Below the pieces are notes generated by a model that was given only the letters and a program-made list of their open reading frames with translations, made no database searches and was not told the origin of the DNA. DNA of 64,000 bases from Clavelina lepadiformis (taxonomy: Eukaryota > Chordata > Ascidiacea > Aplousobranchia > Clavelinidae), in assembly GCF_947623445.1 (NCBI RefSeq), contig NC_135243.1:14882501-14946500 (forward strand), in the 5' to 3' direction. How positions within the stretch are numbered: the first letter of the stretch is position 1; every line of letters begins with the position of its first letter. This document shows, piece after piece, positions 25,701 through 39,300 of this stretch. The position numbers and the translations under genes were made by a program.

Positions 25701-27927
25701 GGCGGTCACCCATCCAAGTACTAACCGGGCCCGAGGTTGCTTAACTTCCGAGAACGAAAGAGATCGGGTCTACTCAACCCGGTATGGTTGTAGGCAATTT
25801 CAAAAGAAAGAAAATGGCCTTTTCAATTATAATTCGATTGCATAAGAAATACAAAAACGCAAACAGTTGCTATAAAAATAATTGAAATATACAGCATGAC
25901 TAAAATGCTTACAACATCCGGTATTCCCAGGCGGTCACCCATCCAAGTACTAACCGGGCCCGAGGTTGCTTAACTTCCGAGATCGAACGAGATCAGGTCT
26001 GCTCAACCTGGTGTGGTCGTAGGAGATTTCAAAAGAAATAAAATGGCATTTTCAATTCTAATTCGATTGCATAGGAAATTCAAAAAAGCAAATAGTAGCT
26101 AAAAATTTAATTGAAATATACAGCATGACTAAATTGCTTATAATACACGGTATTCCCATGCGGTCACCCATCCAAGTACTAACCGGGCTCGAGGTTGCTT
26201 AACTTCCGAGATCGTGTCTACTCAACCTGGTATGGTCGTAGACGATTTCAAATGATGAAAAATGGTCTTTCGAATTCTAATTCGATTGCATAGGAAATTC
26301 AAAAAAGCAAATAGATGCTATAAATTTGATTGAAATATACAGCATGAATAAAATGCTTACAACACCCGGTATTCCCAGGCGGACACCCATCCAAGTACTA
26401 ACCGGGCCCGAGGTTGCTTAACTTCCGAGATCGAACGAGATCGTGTCTACTCAACCTGGTATGGTCGTAGACGATTTCAAATGAAAAAAAATGGTCTTTC
26501 CAATTTTAATTCGATTGCATAGGAAAGTCAAAAAAGCAAATAGTTGCTATAAATTTAATTGAAATATACAGCATGACTAAAATGCTTACAGCACCTGTTA
26601 TTCCCAGGCGGTCACCCATGCCAGTACTAACCGGGCCCGAGGTTGCTTAACTTCCGAAATCGGGTCTACTCAACCTGGTATGGTCGTAGGCGATTTCAAA
26701 AGAAAGAAAATGGCTTTTTTAATTATAATTCGTTTGCATAAGAAATTCAAAAAAGAAAACAGTTGCTATATATTTAATTGAAATATACAGCATGACTAAA
26801 TTGCTTACAACACCCGGTATTCCCAGGCGGTCACACATCCAAGTACTAACAGGGCCCGAGGTTGCTTAACTTCCGAGATCGAACGAGATCGGGTCTACTC
26901 AACCTTGTATGGTCGTAGACGATTTGAAATGAAAGAAAATGGCCTTTTCAATTCTAATTCGATTGCATAGGAAATTCAAAATCACAAACAGTTGCTATTA
27001 ATTTAATTGAAATATACAGCATGACTAAAATGCTTACAACACCCGGTATTCCCAGGCGGTCACCCAACCAAGTACTAACAGGGCCCGAGGTTGCTTAACT
27101 TCCGAGATCGAACGAGATCGGGTCTACTCAAACTGGTATGGTCGTAGGCGATTTGAAATGAAAGAAAATGGCCTTTTCAATTCTAATTCGATTGCATAGA
27201 AAATTCAAAAAAGCAAAAAGTTGTTATTAATTTGATTGAAATATACAGCATGTCTAAAATGCTTACAACACCCGGTATTACCACGCAATCACCCATCCAA
27301 GTATTAACCGGGCCCGAGGTTGCTTAACATCCGAGATCGGGTCTACTCAACCTGGTATGGTCGTAGGCGTTTCAAAATGAAAGAAAATGACTTTTTTAAT
27401 TCTAATTCGATTGCATAGGAAATTCAAAATCACAAACAGTTGCTATATATTTATTTGAAATATACAGCATGACTAAATTGATTATAACAGCCGGTATTCC
27501 CAGGCGGTCACCCATCCAAGTTATAACCGGGCCCGAGGTTGCTTAACTTCCGAGATGGAACGAGATCGGGTCTACTCAACCCGGTATGGTCGTAGGCGAT
27601 TTGAAATGAAAGAAAATGGCCTTTTCAATTCTAATTCGATTGCATAGGAAATTCAAAAAAGCAAAAAGTTGTTATAAATTTGATTGAAAGATACAGCAGG
27701 TCTAAAATTCTTACAACACCCGGTATTACCACGCAATCACCCATCCATGTATTAACCGGGCCCGAGGTTGCTTAACTTCCGAGTTCGGGTCTACTCAACC
27801 TGGTATCGTAGTAGGCGATTGGAAAAGAAAGAAAATGGCTTTATGAATTCTAATTCGATTGCATAGGAAATTCAAAAAAGCAAATAGTTGCTAAAAATTT
27901 AATTGAAATATACAGCATGACTAAAAT

Positions 27928-30635
27928 GCTTACAACACCCGGTATTCCCAGGCGGTCACCCATCCAAGTACTAACAGGGCCCGAGGTTGCTTAACTTCCA
28001 AGATCGAACGAGATCGGTTCTACTCAAACTGGTATGGTCGTAGACGATTTTAAATGAAGAAAAATGGTCTTTCCAATTATAATTCGATTGCATAGGAAAT
28101 TCAAAAAAACAAATAGTTGCTATAAATTTAATTGAAATATACAGCATAAATAAAATGCTTACAACACCCGGTATTCCCAGGCGGACACCCATCCAAGTAC
28201 TAACCGGGCCCGAGGTTGCTTAACTTCCGAGATCGAACGAGATTGGGTCTACTCAACCTGGTATGGTCGTAGACGATTTCAAATGAAGAAAAATGGTCTT
28301 TCCAATTCTAATTCGATTGCATAGGAAATTCAAAAAAGCAAATAGTTGCTATAAATTTAATTGAAATATACAGCATGACTAAAATGCTTACAGCACCCGT
28401 TATTCCCAGGCGGTCACCCATGCAAGTACTAACCGGGCCCGAAGTTGCTTAACTTCCGAAATCGGGTCTACTCAACCTGGTATGGTCGTAGGCGATTTCA
28501 AAAGAAAGAAAATGGCTTTTGCAATTATAATTCGTTTGCATAAGAAATTTAAAAAAGAAAACAGTTGCTATATATTTAATTGAAATATACAGCATGATTA
28601 AATTGCTTACAACACCCGGTATTCCCAGGCGGTCACACATCCAAGTACTAACAGGGCCCGAGGTTGCTTAACTTCCGAGATCGAACGAGATCGGGTCTAC
28701 TCAAACCGGTATGGTTGTAGGCAATTTCAAAAGAAAGAAAATGGCATTTTCAATTATAATTCGATTGCATAGGAAATACAAAAACGCAAAAAGTTGCTAT
28801 AAAAATAATTGAAATATACAGCATGACTAAATTGCTTACAACACCCGGTATTCCCAGGCAGTCACCCATCCAACTACTAACCGGGCCCGACATTGCTTAA
28901 CTTCCGAGATCGAACGAGATCAGGTCTGCTCAACCCGGTATGGTCGTAGGCGATTTAAAAAGAAAGAAAATAACATTTTCAATTCTAATTCGATTGCATA
29001 GGAAATTCAAAAAAGCAAATAGTTGCTAAAAATTTAATTGAAATATACAGCATGACTAAAATGCTTACAGCACCTGGTATTCCCAGGCGGTCACCCATCC
29101 AAGTACTAACAGGGCCCGAGGTTGCTTAACTTCCGAGATCGAACGAGATCGGGTCTACTCAACCTGGTATGGTCGTAGGCGATTTCAAAAGAAAGAAAAT
29201 GGCATTTTCAATTCTAATTCGATTGCATAGGAAATTCAAAAACGCAAATAGTTTCTAAAAATTTAATTGAAATATACAGCATGACTAAAATGCTTACAAC
29301 ACCCGGTATTCCCAGGCGGTCACCCATCCAAGTACTAACCGGGCCCGAGGTTGCTTAACTTCCGAGATCGAACGAGATCGTGTCTACTCAACCTGATATG
29401 GTCGTAGGCGATTGGAAATGAAAGAAAATGGCATTTTCAATTCTAATTCGATTGCATTGGAAATTCAAAAAAGCAAAAAGTTGTTATAAATTTGATTGAA
29501 AGATACAGCATGACTAAAATGCTTACAACACCCGGTATTACCCCGCAATCACCCATCCAAGTATTAACCGGGCCCGAGGCTGCTTAACTTCCGAGATCGG
29601 GTCTACTTAACCTGGTATAGTCGTAGGCGTTTTAAAATGAAAGAAAATGGCATTTTTAATTCTAAGTTGATTGCATAGGAAATTCAAAATCACAAACAGT
29701 TGCTATTAATTTAATTGAAATATACAGCATGATTAAATTGCTTATAACACCCGGTATTCCCAGGCGGTCAACCATCCAAGTTATAACCGGGCCCGAGGTT
29801 GCTTAACTTCCGAGATCGGGTATACTCAACCTGGTATGGTCGTAGGCGATTTCAAAAGAAAGAAAAGGGCATTTTCAATTATAATTCGATTGCATAGGAA
29901 ATTAATAAACGCAAACAGTTGCTAGACATTTGATTGAAAGATACAGCATGACTAAAATGCTTACAACACCCGTTATTCTCAGGCGGTCAACCATCCAAGT
30001 ACTAACCGGGCCCGAGGTTGCTTAACTTCCGAGATCGAACAAGATCAGGTCTGCTCAACCTGGTATAGTCGTAGGCGATTTCAAAAAAAAGAAAATGGCC
30101 TTTTCAATTCTAATTCGATTGCATAGAAAATTCAAAAAAGCAAAAAGTTGCTATAAATTTAATTGAAATATACAGCATGTCTAAAATGCTTACAACACCC
30201 GGTATTACCACGCAATCACCCATCCAAGTATTAACCGGGCCCGAGGTTGCTTAACTTCCGAGATCGGGTCTACTCAACCTGGTATGGTCGTAGGCGTTTC
30301 AAAATGAAAGAAAATGACTTTTTTAATTCTAATTCGATTGCATAGGAAATTCAAAATCACAAACAGTTGCTATATATTTATTTGAAATATACAGCATGAC
30401 TAAATTGCTTATAACAGCCGGTATTCCCAGGCGGTCACCCATCCAAGTTATAACCGGGCCCGAGGTTGCTTAACTTCCGAGATCGAACGAGATCGGGTCT
30501 ACTCAACCCGGTATGGTCGTAGGCGATTTGAAATGAAAGAAAATGGCCTTTTCAATTCTAATTCGATTGCATAGGAAATTCAAAAAAGCAAAAAGTTGCT
30601 ATAAAAATAATTGAAATATACAGCATGACTAAATT
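27928..30635. repeat. Higher-order repeat, copy 1 of a 2,708-bp duplication
   Basis: This block holds twelve 5S units including four of the 10-nt-deleted form, which gives exactly 2,708 bp. The block reappears immediately to the right with the same unit order, including rare marks such as GTATTACCCCGCAATC and CTAAGTTGATTGC. Confidence 0.85.
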
Positions 30636-33300
30636 GCTTACAACACCCGGTATTCCCAGGCGGTCACCCATCCAAGTACTAACAGGGCCCGAGGTTGCTT
30701 AACTTCCAAGATCGAACGAGATCGGTTCTACTCAAACTGGTATGGTCGTAGACGATTTTAAATGAAGAAAAATGGTCTTTCCAATTATAATTCGATTGCA
30801 TAGGAAATTCAAAAAAACAAATAGTTGCTATAAATTTAATTGAAATATACAGCATAAATAAAATGCTTACAACACCCGGTATTCCCAGGCGGACACCCAT
30901 CCAAGTACTAACCGGGCCCGAGGTTGCTTAACTTCCGAGATCGAACGAGATTGGGTCTACTCAACCTGGTATGGTCGTAGACGATTTCAAATGAAGAAAA
31001 ATGGTCTTTCCAATTCTAATTCGATTGCATAGGAAATTCAAAAAAGCAAATAGTTGCTATAAATTTAATTGAAATATACAGCATGACTAAAATGCTTACA
31101 GCACCCGTTATTCCCAGGCGGTCACCCATGCAAGTACTAACCGGGCCCGAAGTTGCTTAACTTCCGAAATCGGGTCTACTCAACCTGGTATGGTCGTAGG
31201 CGATTTCAAAAGAAAGAAAATGGCTTTTGCAATTATAATTCGTTTGCATAAGAAATTTAAAAAAGAAAACAGTTGCTATATATTTAATTGAAATATACAG
31301 CATGATTAAATTGCTTACAACACCCGGTATTCCCAGGCGGTCACACATCCAAGTACTAACAGGGCCCGAGGTTGCTTAACTTCCGAGATCGAACGAGATC
31401 GGGTCTACTCAAACCGGTATGGTTGTAGGCAATTTCAAAAGAAAGAAAATGGCATTTTCAATTATAATTCGATTGCATAGGAAATACAAAAACGCAAAAA
31501 GTTGCTATAAAAATAATTGAAATATACAGCATGACTAAATTGCTTACAACACCCGGTATTCCCAGGCAGTCACCCATCCAACTACTAACCGGGCCCGACA
31601 TTGCTTAACTTCCGAGATCGAACGAGATCAGGTCTGCTCAACCCGGTATGGTCGTAGGCGATTTAAAAAGAAAGAAAATAACATTTTCAATTCTAATTCG
31701 ATTGCATAGGAAATTCAAAAAAGCAAATAGTTGCTAAAAATTTAATTGAAATATACAGCATGACTAAAATGCTTACAGCACCTGGTATTCCCAGGCGGTC
31801 ACCCATCCAAGTACTAACAGGGCCCGAGGTTGCTTAACTTCCGAGATCGAACGAGATCGGGTCTACTCAACCTGGTATGGTCGTAGGCGATTTCAAAAGA
31901 AAGAAAATGGCATTTTCAATTCTAATTCGATTGCATAGGAAATTCAAAAACGCAAATAGTTTCTAAAAATTTAATTGAAATATACAGCATGACTAAAATG
32001 CTTACAACACCCGGTATTCCCAGGCGGTCACCCATCCAAGTACTAACCGGGCCCGAGGTTGCTTAACTTCCGAGATCGAACGAGATCGTGTCTACTCAAC
32101 CTGATATGGTCGTAGGCGATTGGAAATGAAAGAAAATGGCATTTTCAATTCTAATTCGATTGCATTGGAAATTCAAAAAAGCAAAAAGTTGTTATAAATT
32201 TGATTGAAAGATACAGCATGACTAAAATGCTTACAACACCCGGTATTACCCCGCAATCACCCATCCAAGTATTAACCGGGCCCGAGGCTGCTTAACTTCC
32301 GAGATCGGGTCTACTTAACCTGGTATAGTCGTAGGCGTTTTAAAATGAAAGAAAATGGCATTTTTAATTCTAAGTTGATTGCATAGGAAATTCAAAATCA
32401 CAAACAGTTGCTATTAATTTAATTGAAATATACAGCATGATTAAATTGCTTATAACACCCGGTATTCCCAGGCGGTCAACCATCCAAGTTATAACCGGGC
32501 CCGAGGTTGCTTAACTTCCGAGATCGGGTATACTCAACCTGGTATGGTCGTAGGCGATTTCAAAAGAAAGAAAAGGGCATTTTCAATTATAATTCGATTG
32601 CATAGGAAATTAATAAACGCAAACAGTTGCTAGACATTTGATTGAAAGATACAGCATGACTAAAATGCTTACAACACCCGTTATTCTCAGGCGGTCAACC
32701 ATCCAAGTACTAACCGGGCCCGAGGTTGCTTAACTTCCGAGATCGAACAAGATCAGGTCTGCTCAACCTGGTATAGTCGTAGGCGATTTCAAAAAAAAGA
32801 AAATGGCCTTTTCAATTCTAATTCGATTGCATAGAAAATTCAAAAAAGCAAAAAGTTGTTATTAATTTGATTGAAATATACAGCATGTCTAAAATGCTTA
32901 CAACACCCGGTATTACCACGCAATCACCCATCCAAGTATTAACCGGGCCCGAGGTTGCTTAACTTCCGAGATCGGGTCTACTCAACCTGGTATGGTCGTA
33001 GGCGTTTCAAAATGAAAGAAAATGACTTTTTTAATTCTAATTCGATTGCATAGGAAATTCAAAATCACAAACAGTTGCTATATATTTATTTGAAATATAC
33101 AGCATGACTAAATTGCTTATAACAGCCGGTATTCCCAGGCGGTCACCCATCCAAGTTATAACCGGGCCCGAGGTTGCTTAACTTCCGAGATCGAACGAGA
33201 TCGGGTCTACTCAACCCGGTATGGTCGTAGGCGATTTGAAATGAAAGAAAATGGCCTTTTCAATTCTAATTCGATTGCATAGGAAATTCAAAAAAGCAAA
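30636..33300. repeat. Higher-order repeat, copy 2 of the 2,708-bp duplication
   Basis: This is nearly identical to 27,928-30,594. One spacer, near 32,850, differs by a short patch (GTTATTAATTTGATTG against GCTATAAATTTAATTG), which looks like gene conversion from another unit. More diverged copies of the same series follow at about 33,570-35,900 and again in part from about 35,700 to 37,000. Confidence 0.85.
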
Positions 33301-36300
33301 AAGTTGTTATAAATTTGATTGAAAGATACAGCAGGTCTAAAATTCTTACAACACCCGGTATTACCACGCAATCACCCATCCATGTATTAACCGGGCCCGA
33401 GGTTGCTTAACTTCCGAGTTCGGGTCTACTCAACCTGGTATCGTAGTAGGCGATTGGAAAAGAAAGAAAATGGCTTTATGAATTCTAATTCGATTGCATA
33501 GGAAATTCAAAAAAACAAATAGTTGCTAAAAATTGAATTGAAATATACAGCATGTCTAAAATGCTTACAACACCCGGTATTCCCAGGCGGTCACCCATCC
33601 AAGTACTAACAGGGCCCGAGGTTGCTTAACTTCCAAGATCGAACGAGATCGGGTCTACTCAAACTGGTATGGTCGTAGACGATTTTAAATGAAGAAAAAT
33701 GGTCTTTCCAATTCTAATTCGATTGCATAGGAAATTCAAAAAAACAAATAGTTGCTATAAATTTAATTGAAATATACAGCATAAATAAAATGCTTACAAC
33801 ACCCGGTATTCCCAGGCGGACACCCATCCAAGTACTAACCGGGCCCGAGGTTGCTTAACTTCCGAGATCGAACGAGATTGGGTCTACTCAACCTGGTATG
33901 GTCGTAGACGATTTCAAGTGAAAAAAAATGGTCTTTCCAATTCTAATTCGATTGCATAGGAAATTCAAAAAAGCAAAAAGTTGCTATAAATTTAATTGAA
34001 ATATACAGCATGACTAAAATGCTTACAGCACTCGTTATTCCCAGGCGGTCACCCATGCAAGTACTAACCGGGCCCGAGGTTGCTTAACTTCCGAAATCGG
34101 GTCTACTCAACCTGGTATGGTCGTAGGCGATTTCAAAAGAAAGAAAATGGCTTTTTTAATTATAGTTCGTTTGCATAAGAAATTCAAAAAAGAAAACAGT
34201 TGCTATATATTTAATTGAAATATACAGCATGATTAAATTGCTTACAACACCCGGTATTCCCAGGCGGTCACACATCCAAGTACTAACAGGGCCCGAGGTT
34301 GCTTAACTTCCGAGATCGAACGAGATCGGGTCTACTCAAACCGGTATGGTTGTAGGCAATTTCAAAAGAAAGAAAATGGCATTTTCAATTATAATTCGAT
34401 TGCATAGGAAATACAAAAACGCAAAAAGTTGCTATAAAAATAATTGAAATATACAGCATGACTAAATTGCTTACAACACCCGGTATTCCCAGGCAGTCAC
34501 CCATCCAACTACTAACCGGGCCCGAGATTGCTTAACTTCCGAGATCGAACGAGATCAGGTCTGCTCAACCCGGTATGGTCGTAGGCGATTTAAAAAGAAA
34601 AAAAATGGCATTTTCAATTCTAATTCGATTGCATAGGAAATTCAAAAAAGCAAATAGTTGCTAAAAATTTAATTGAAATATACAGCATGACTAAAATGCT
34701 TACAGCACCTGGTATTCCCAGGCGGTCACCCATCCAAGTACTAACAGGGCCCGAGGTTGCTTAACTTCCGAGATCGAACGAGATCGGGTCTACTTAACCT
34801 GGTATGGTCGTAGGCGATTTCAAAAGAAAGAAAATGGCATTTTCAATTCTAATTCGATTGCATAGGAAATTCAAAAAAACAAATAGTTGCTAAAAATTTA
34901 ATTGAAATATACAGCATGACTAAAATGCTTACAACACCCGGTATTCCCAGGCGGTCACCCATCCAAGTACTAACCGGGCCCGAGTTTGCTTAACTTCCGA
35001 GATCGAACGAGATCGTGTCTACTCAACCTGATATGGTCGTAGGCGATTGGAAATGAAAGAAAATGGCATTTTCAATTCTAATTCGATTGCATTGGAAATT
35101 CAAAAAAGCAAAAAGTTGTTATAAATTTGATTGAAAGATACAGCATGACTAAAATGCTTACAACACCCGGTATTACCACGCAATCACCCATCCAAGTATT
35201 AACCGGGCCCGAGGCTGCTTAACTTCCGAGATCGGGTCTACTTAACCTGGTATAGTCGTAGGCGTTTTAAAAAGAAAGAAAATGGCTTTTTTAATTCTAA
35301 GTTGATTGCATAGGAAATTCAAAATCACAAACAGTTGCTATTAATTTAATTGAAATATACAGCATGATTAAATTGCTTATAACACCCGGTATTCCCAGGC
35401 GGTCAACCATCCAAGTTATAACCGGGCCCGAGGTTGCTTAACTTCCGAGATCGGGTATACTCAACCTGGTATGGTCGTAGGCGATTTCAAAAGAAAGAAA
35501 AGGGCATTTTCAATTATAATTCGATTGCATAGGAAATTAATAAACGCAAACAGTTGCTAGACATTTGATTGAAAGATACAGCATGACTAAAATGCTTACA
35601 ACACCCGGTATTCTCAGGCGGTCAACCATCCAAGTACTAACCGGGCCCGAGGTTGCTTAACTTCCGAGATCGAACGAGATCAGGTCTGCTCAACCCGGTA
35701 TGGTCGTAGGCGATTTAAAAAGAAAGAAAATGGCATTTTCAATTCTAATTCGATTGCATAGGAAATTCAAAAAAGCAAATAGTTGCTAAAAATTTAATTG
35801 AAATATACATCATGACTAAAATGCTTACAGCACCTGGTATTCCCAGGCGGTCACCCATCCAAGTACTAACCGGGCCCGAGGTTGCTTAACTTCCGAGATC
35901 GAACGAGATCGGGTCTACTCAACCTGGTATGGTCGTAGGCGATTTCAAAAGAAAGAAAATGGCATTTTCAATTCTAATTCGATTGCATAGGAAATTCAAA
36001 AACGCAAATAGTTGCTAAAAATTTAATTGAAATATACAGCATGACTAAAATGCTTACAACACCCGGTATTCCCAGGCGGTCACCCATCCAAGTACTAACC
36101 GGGCCCGAGGTTGCTTAACTTCCGAGATCGAACGAGATCGTGTCTACTCAACCTGATATGGTCGTAGGCGATTGGAAATGAAAGAAAATGGCCTTTTCAA
36201 TTCTAATTCGATTGCATTGGAAATTCAAAAAAGCAAAAAGTTGTTATAAATTTGATTGAAAGATACAGCATGACTAAAATGCTTACAACACCCGGTATTA

Positions 36301-39300
36301 CCACGCAATCACCCATCCAAGTATTAACCGGGCCCGAGGCTGCTTAACTTCCGAGATCGGGTCTACTTAACCTGGTATAGTCGTAGGCGTTTTAAAATGA
36401 AAGAAAATGGCTTTTTTAATTCTAAGTTGATTGCATAGGAAATTCAAAATCACAAACAGTTGCTATTAATTTAATTGAAATATACAGCATGATTAAATTG
36501 CTTATAACACCCGGTATTCCCAGGCGGTCAACCATCCAAGTTATAACCGGGCCCGAGGTTGCTTAACTTCCGAGATCGGGTATACTCAACCTGGTATGGT
36601 CGTAGGCGATTTCAAAAGAAAGAAAAGGGCATTTTCAATTATAATTCGATTGCATAGGAAATTAATAAACGCAAACAGTTGCTAGACATTTGATTGAAAG
36701 ATACAGCATGACTAAAATGCTTACAACACCCGGTATTCTCAGGCGGTCAACCATCCAAGTACTAACCGGGCCCGAGGTTGCTTAACTTCCGAGATCGAAC
36801 GAGATCAGGTCTGCTCAACCTGGTATAGTCGTAGGCGATTTCAAAAGAAAGAAAATGGCATTTTCAATTCTAAATCGATTGCATAGGAAAATCAAAAAAG
36901 CAAACCGTTGCTAAAAATTTAATTGAAATATACAGCATGACTAAAATGCTTACAGCACCTGGTATTCCCAGGCGGTCACCCATCCAAGTACTAACCGGGC
37001 CCGAGGTTGCTTAACTTCCGAGATCGAACGAGATCGGGTCTACTCAACCCGGTATGGTCGTAGGCAATTTCAAAAGAAAGAAAATGGCATTTTCAATTAT
37101 AATTCGATTGCATAAGAAATACAAAAACGCAAACAGTTGCTATATATTTAATTGAAATATACAGCATGACTAAAATGCTTACAACACCCGGTATTCCCAG
37201 GCGGTCAACCATCCAAGTACTAACCGGGCCCGAGGTTGCTTAACTTCCGAGATCGAACGAGATCAGGTCTTCTCAACCTGGTGTGGTCGTAGGAGATTTC
37301 AAAAAAAATAAAATGGTCTTTTCAATTCTAATTCGATTGCATAGGAAATTCAAAAAAGCAAATAGTTGCTAAAAATTTAATTGAAATATACAGCATGACT
37401 AAATTGCTTATAACACACGGTATTCCCAGGCGGTCACCCATCCAAGTACTAACCGGGCCCGAGGTTGCTTAACTTCCGAGATCGAACGAGATCGTGTCTA
37501 CTCAACCTGATATGGTCGTAGGCGATTGGAAATGAAAGAAAATGGCCTTTTCAATTCTAATTCGATTGCATAGGAAATTCAAAAAAGCAAAAAGTTGTTA
37601 TAAATTTGATTGAAAGATACAGCATGACTAAAATGCTTACAACACCCGGTATTACCACGCAATCACCCATCCAAGTATTAACCGGGCCCGAGGTTGCTTA
37701 ACTTCCGAGATCGGGTCTACTCAACCTGGTATGGTCGTAGGCGATTTGAAAAGAAAGAAAATGGCTTTATGAATTCTAATTCGATTGCATAGGAAATTCA
37801 AAAAAGCAAATAGTTGCTAAAAATTGAATTGAAATATACAGCATGACTAAAATGCTTACAACACCCGGTATTCCCAGGCGGTCACCCATCCAAGTACTAA
37901 CAGGGCCCGAGGTTGCTTAACTTCCAAGATCGAACGAGATCGGGTCTACTCAACCTGGTATGGTCGTAGACGATTTCAAATGAAGAAAAACGGTCTTTCC
38001 AATTTTAATTCGATTGCATAGGAAATTCAAAAAAAGCAAATAGTTGCTATAAATTTGATTGAAATATACAGCATGACTAAATTGCTTACAACACCCTTTA
38101 TTCCCAGGCGGTCACCCATCCAAGTATTAACCGGGCCCGAGGTTGCTTAACTTCCGAGATCGAACGAGATCGGGTTTACTCAACCTGGTATGGTCGTAGG
38201 CGATTTCAAATGAAAGAAAATAGCTTTTTCAATTCTAATTCGATTGCATAGGAAATTCAAAAAAGTAAACAGTTGCTATAAATTTAATTGAAGTATACAG
38301 CATGACTAAAATGCTTACAACACACGGTATTCCCAGGCGGTCACCCATCCAAGTACTAACCGGGCCCGAGGTTGCTTAACTTCCGAGATCGAACGAGATC
38401 AGGTCTACTCAACCCGGTATGGTTGTAGGCAATTTCAAAACAAAAGAAAATGGCTTTTTCAATTATAATTCGATTGCATAGGAAATACAAAAACGCAAAC
38501 AGTTGCTATAAAAATAATTGAAATATACAGCATGACTAAAATGCTTACAACACCCGTTATTCTCAGGCAGTCACCCATCCAACAACTAACCGGGCCCGAG
38601 ATTGCTTAACTTCCGAGATCGAACGAGATCAGGTCTGCTCAACCCGGTATGGTCGTAGGCGATTTCAAAAGAAAGAAAATGGCATTTTCAATTCTAATTC
38701 GATTGCATAGGAAATTCAAAAAGACAAATAGTTGCTAAAAATTTAATTGAAATATACAGCATGACTAAAATGCTTACAGCACCTATTATTCCCTGGCGGT
38801 CACCCATCCAAGTACTAACCGGGCCCGAGGTTGCTTAACTTCCGAGATCGAACGAGATCGGGTCTACTCAACCTGGTATGGTCGTAGGCGATTTAAAAAG
38901 AAAGAAAATGGCATTTTCAATTCTAATTCGATTGCATAGGAAATTCAAAAACGCAAATAGTTGCTAAAAATTTAATTGAAATATACAGCATGACTAAAAT
39001 GCTTACAACACCCGGTATTACCACGCAATCACCCATCCAAGTATTAACCGGGCCCGAGGTTGCTTAACTTCCGAGATCGGGTCTACTTAACCTGGTATGG
39101 TCGTAGGCGATTTGAAAATGAAAGAAAATGGCTCTTTTAATTCTAAGTTTATTGCATAGGAAATTCAAAATTACAAACAGTTGCTATTAATTTAATTAAA
39201 ATGTACAGCATGACTAAAATGCTTACAACACCCGGTATTCCCAGGCGGTCACCCATCCAAGTACTAACAGGGCCCGAGGTTGCTTAACTTCCAAGATCGA

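Noticed and set aside
18058-31348. Open stretches of 62-73 codons inside the array (for example 18,058-18,246, 27,971-28,192, 28,449-28,640 and their copies at 30,679 and 31,157)
   Set aside because: They run through 5S genes and spacers, recur only because the units repeat, and resemble no protein. They are chance frames.
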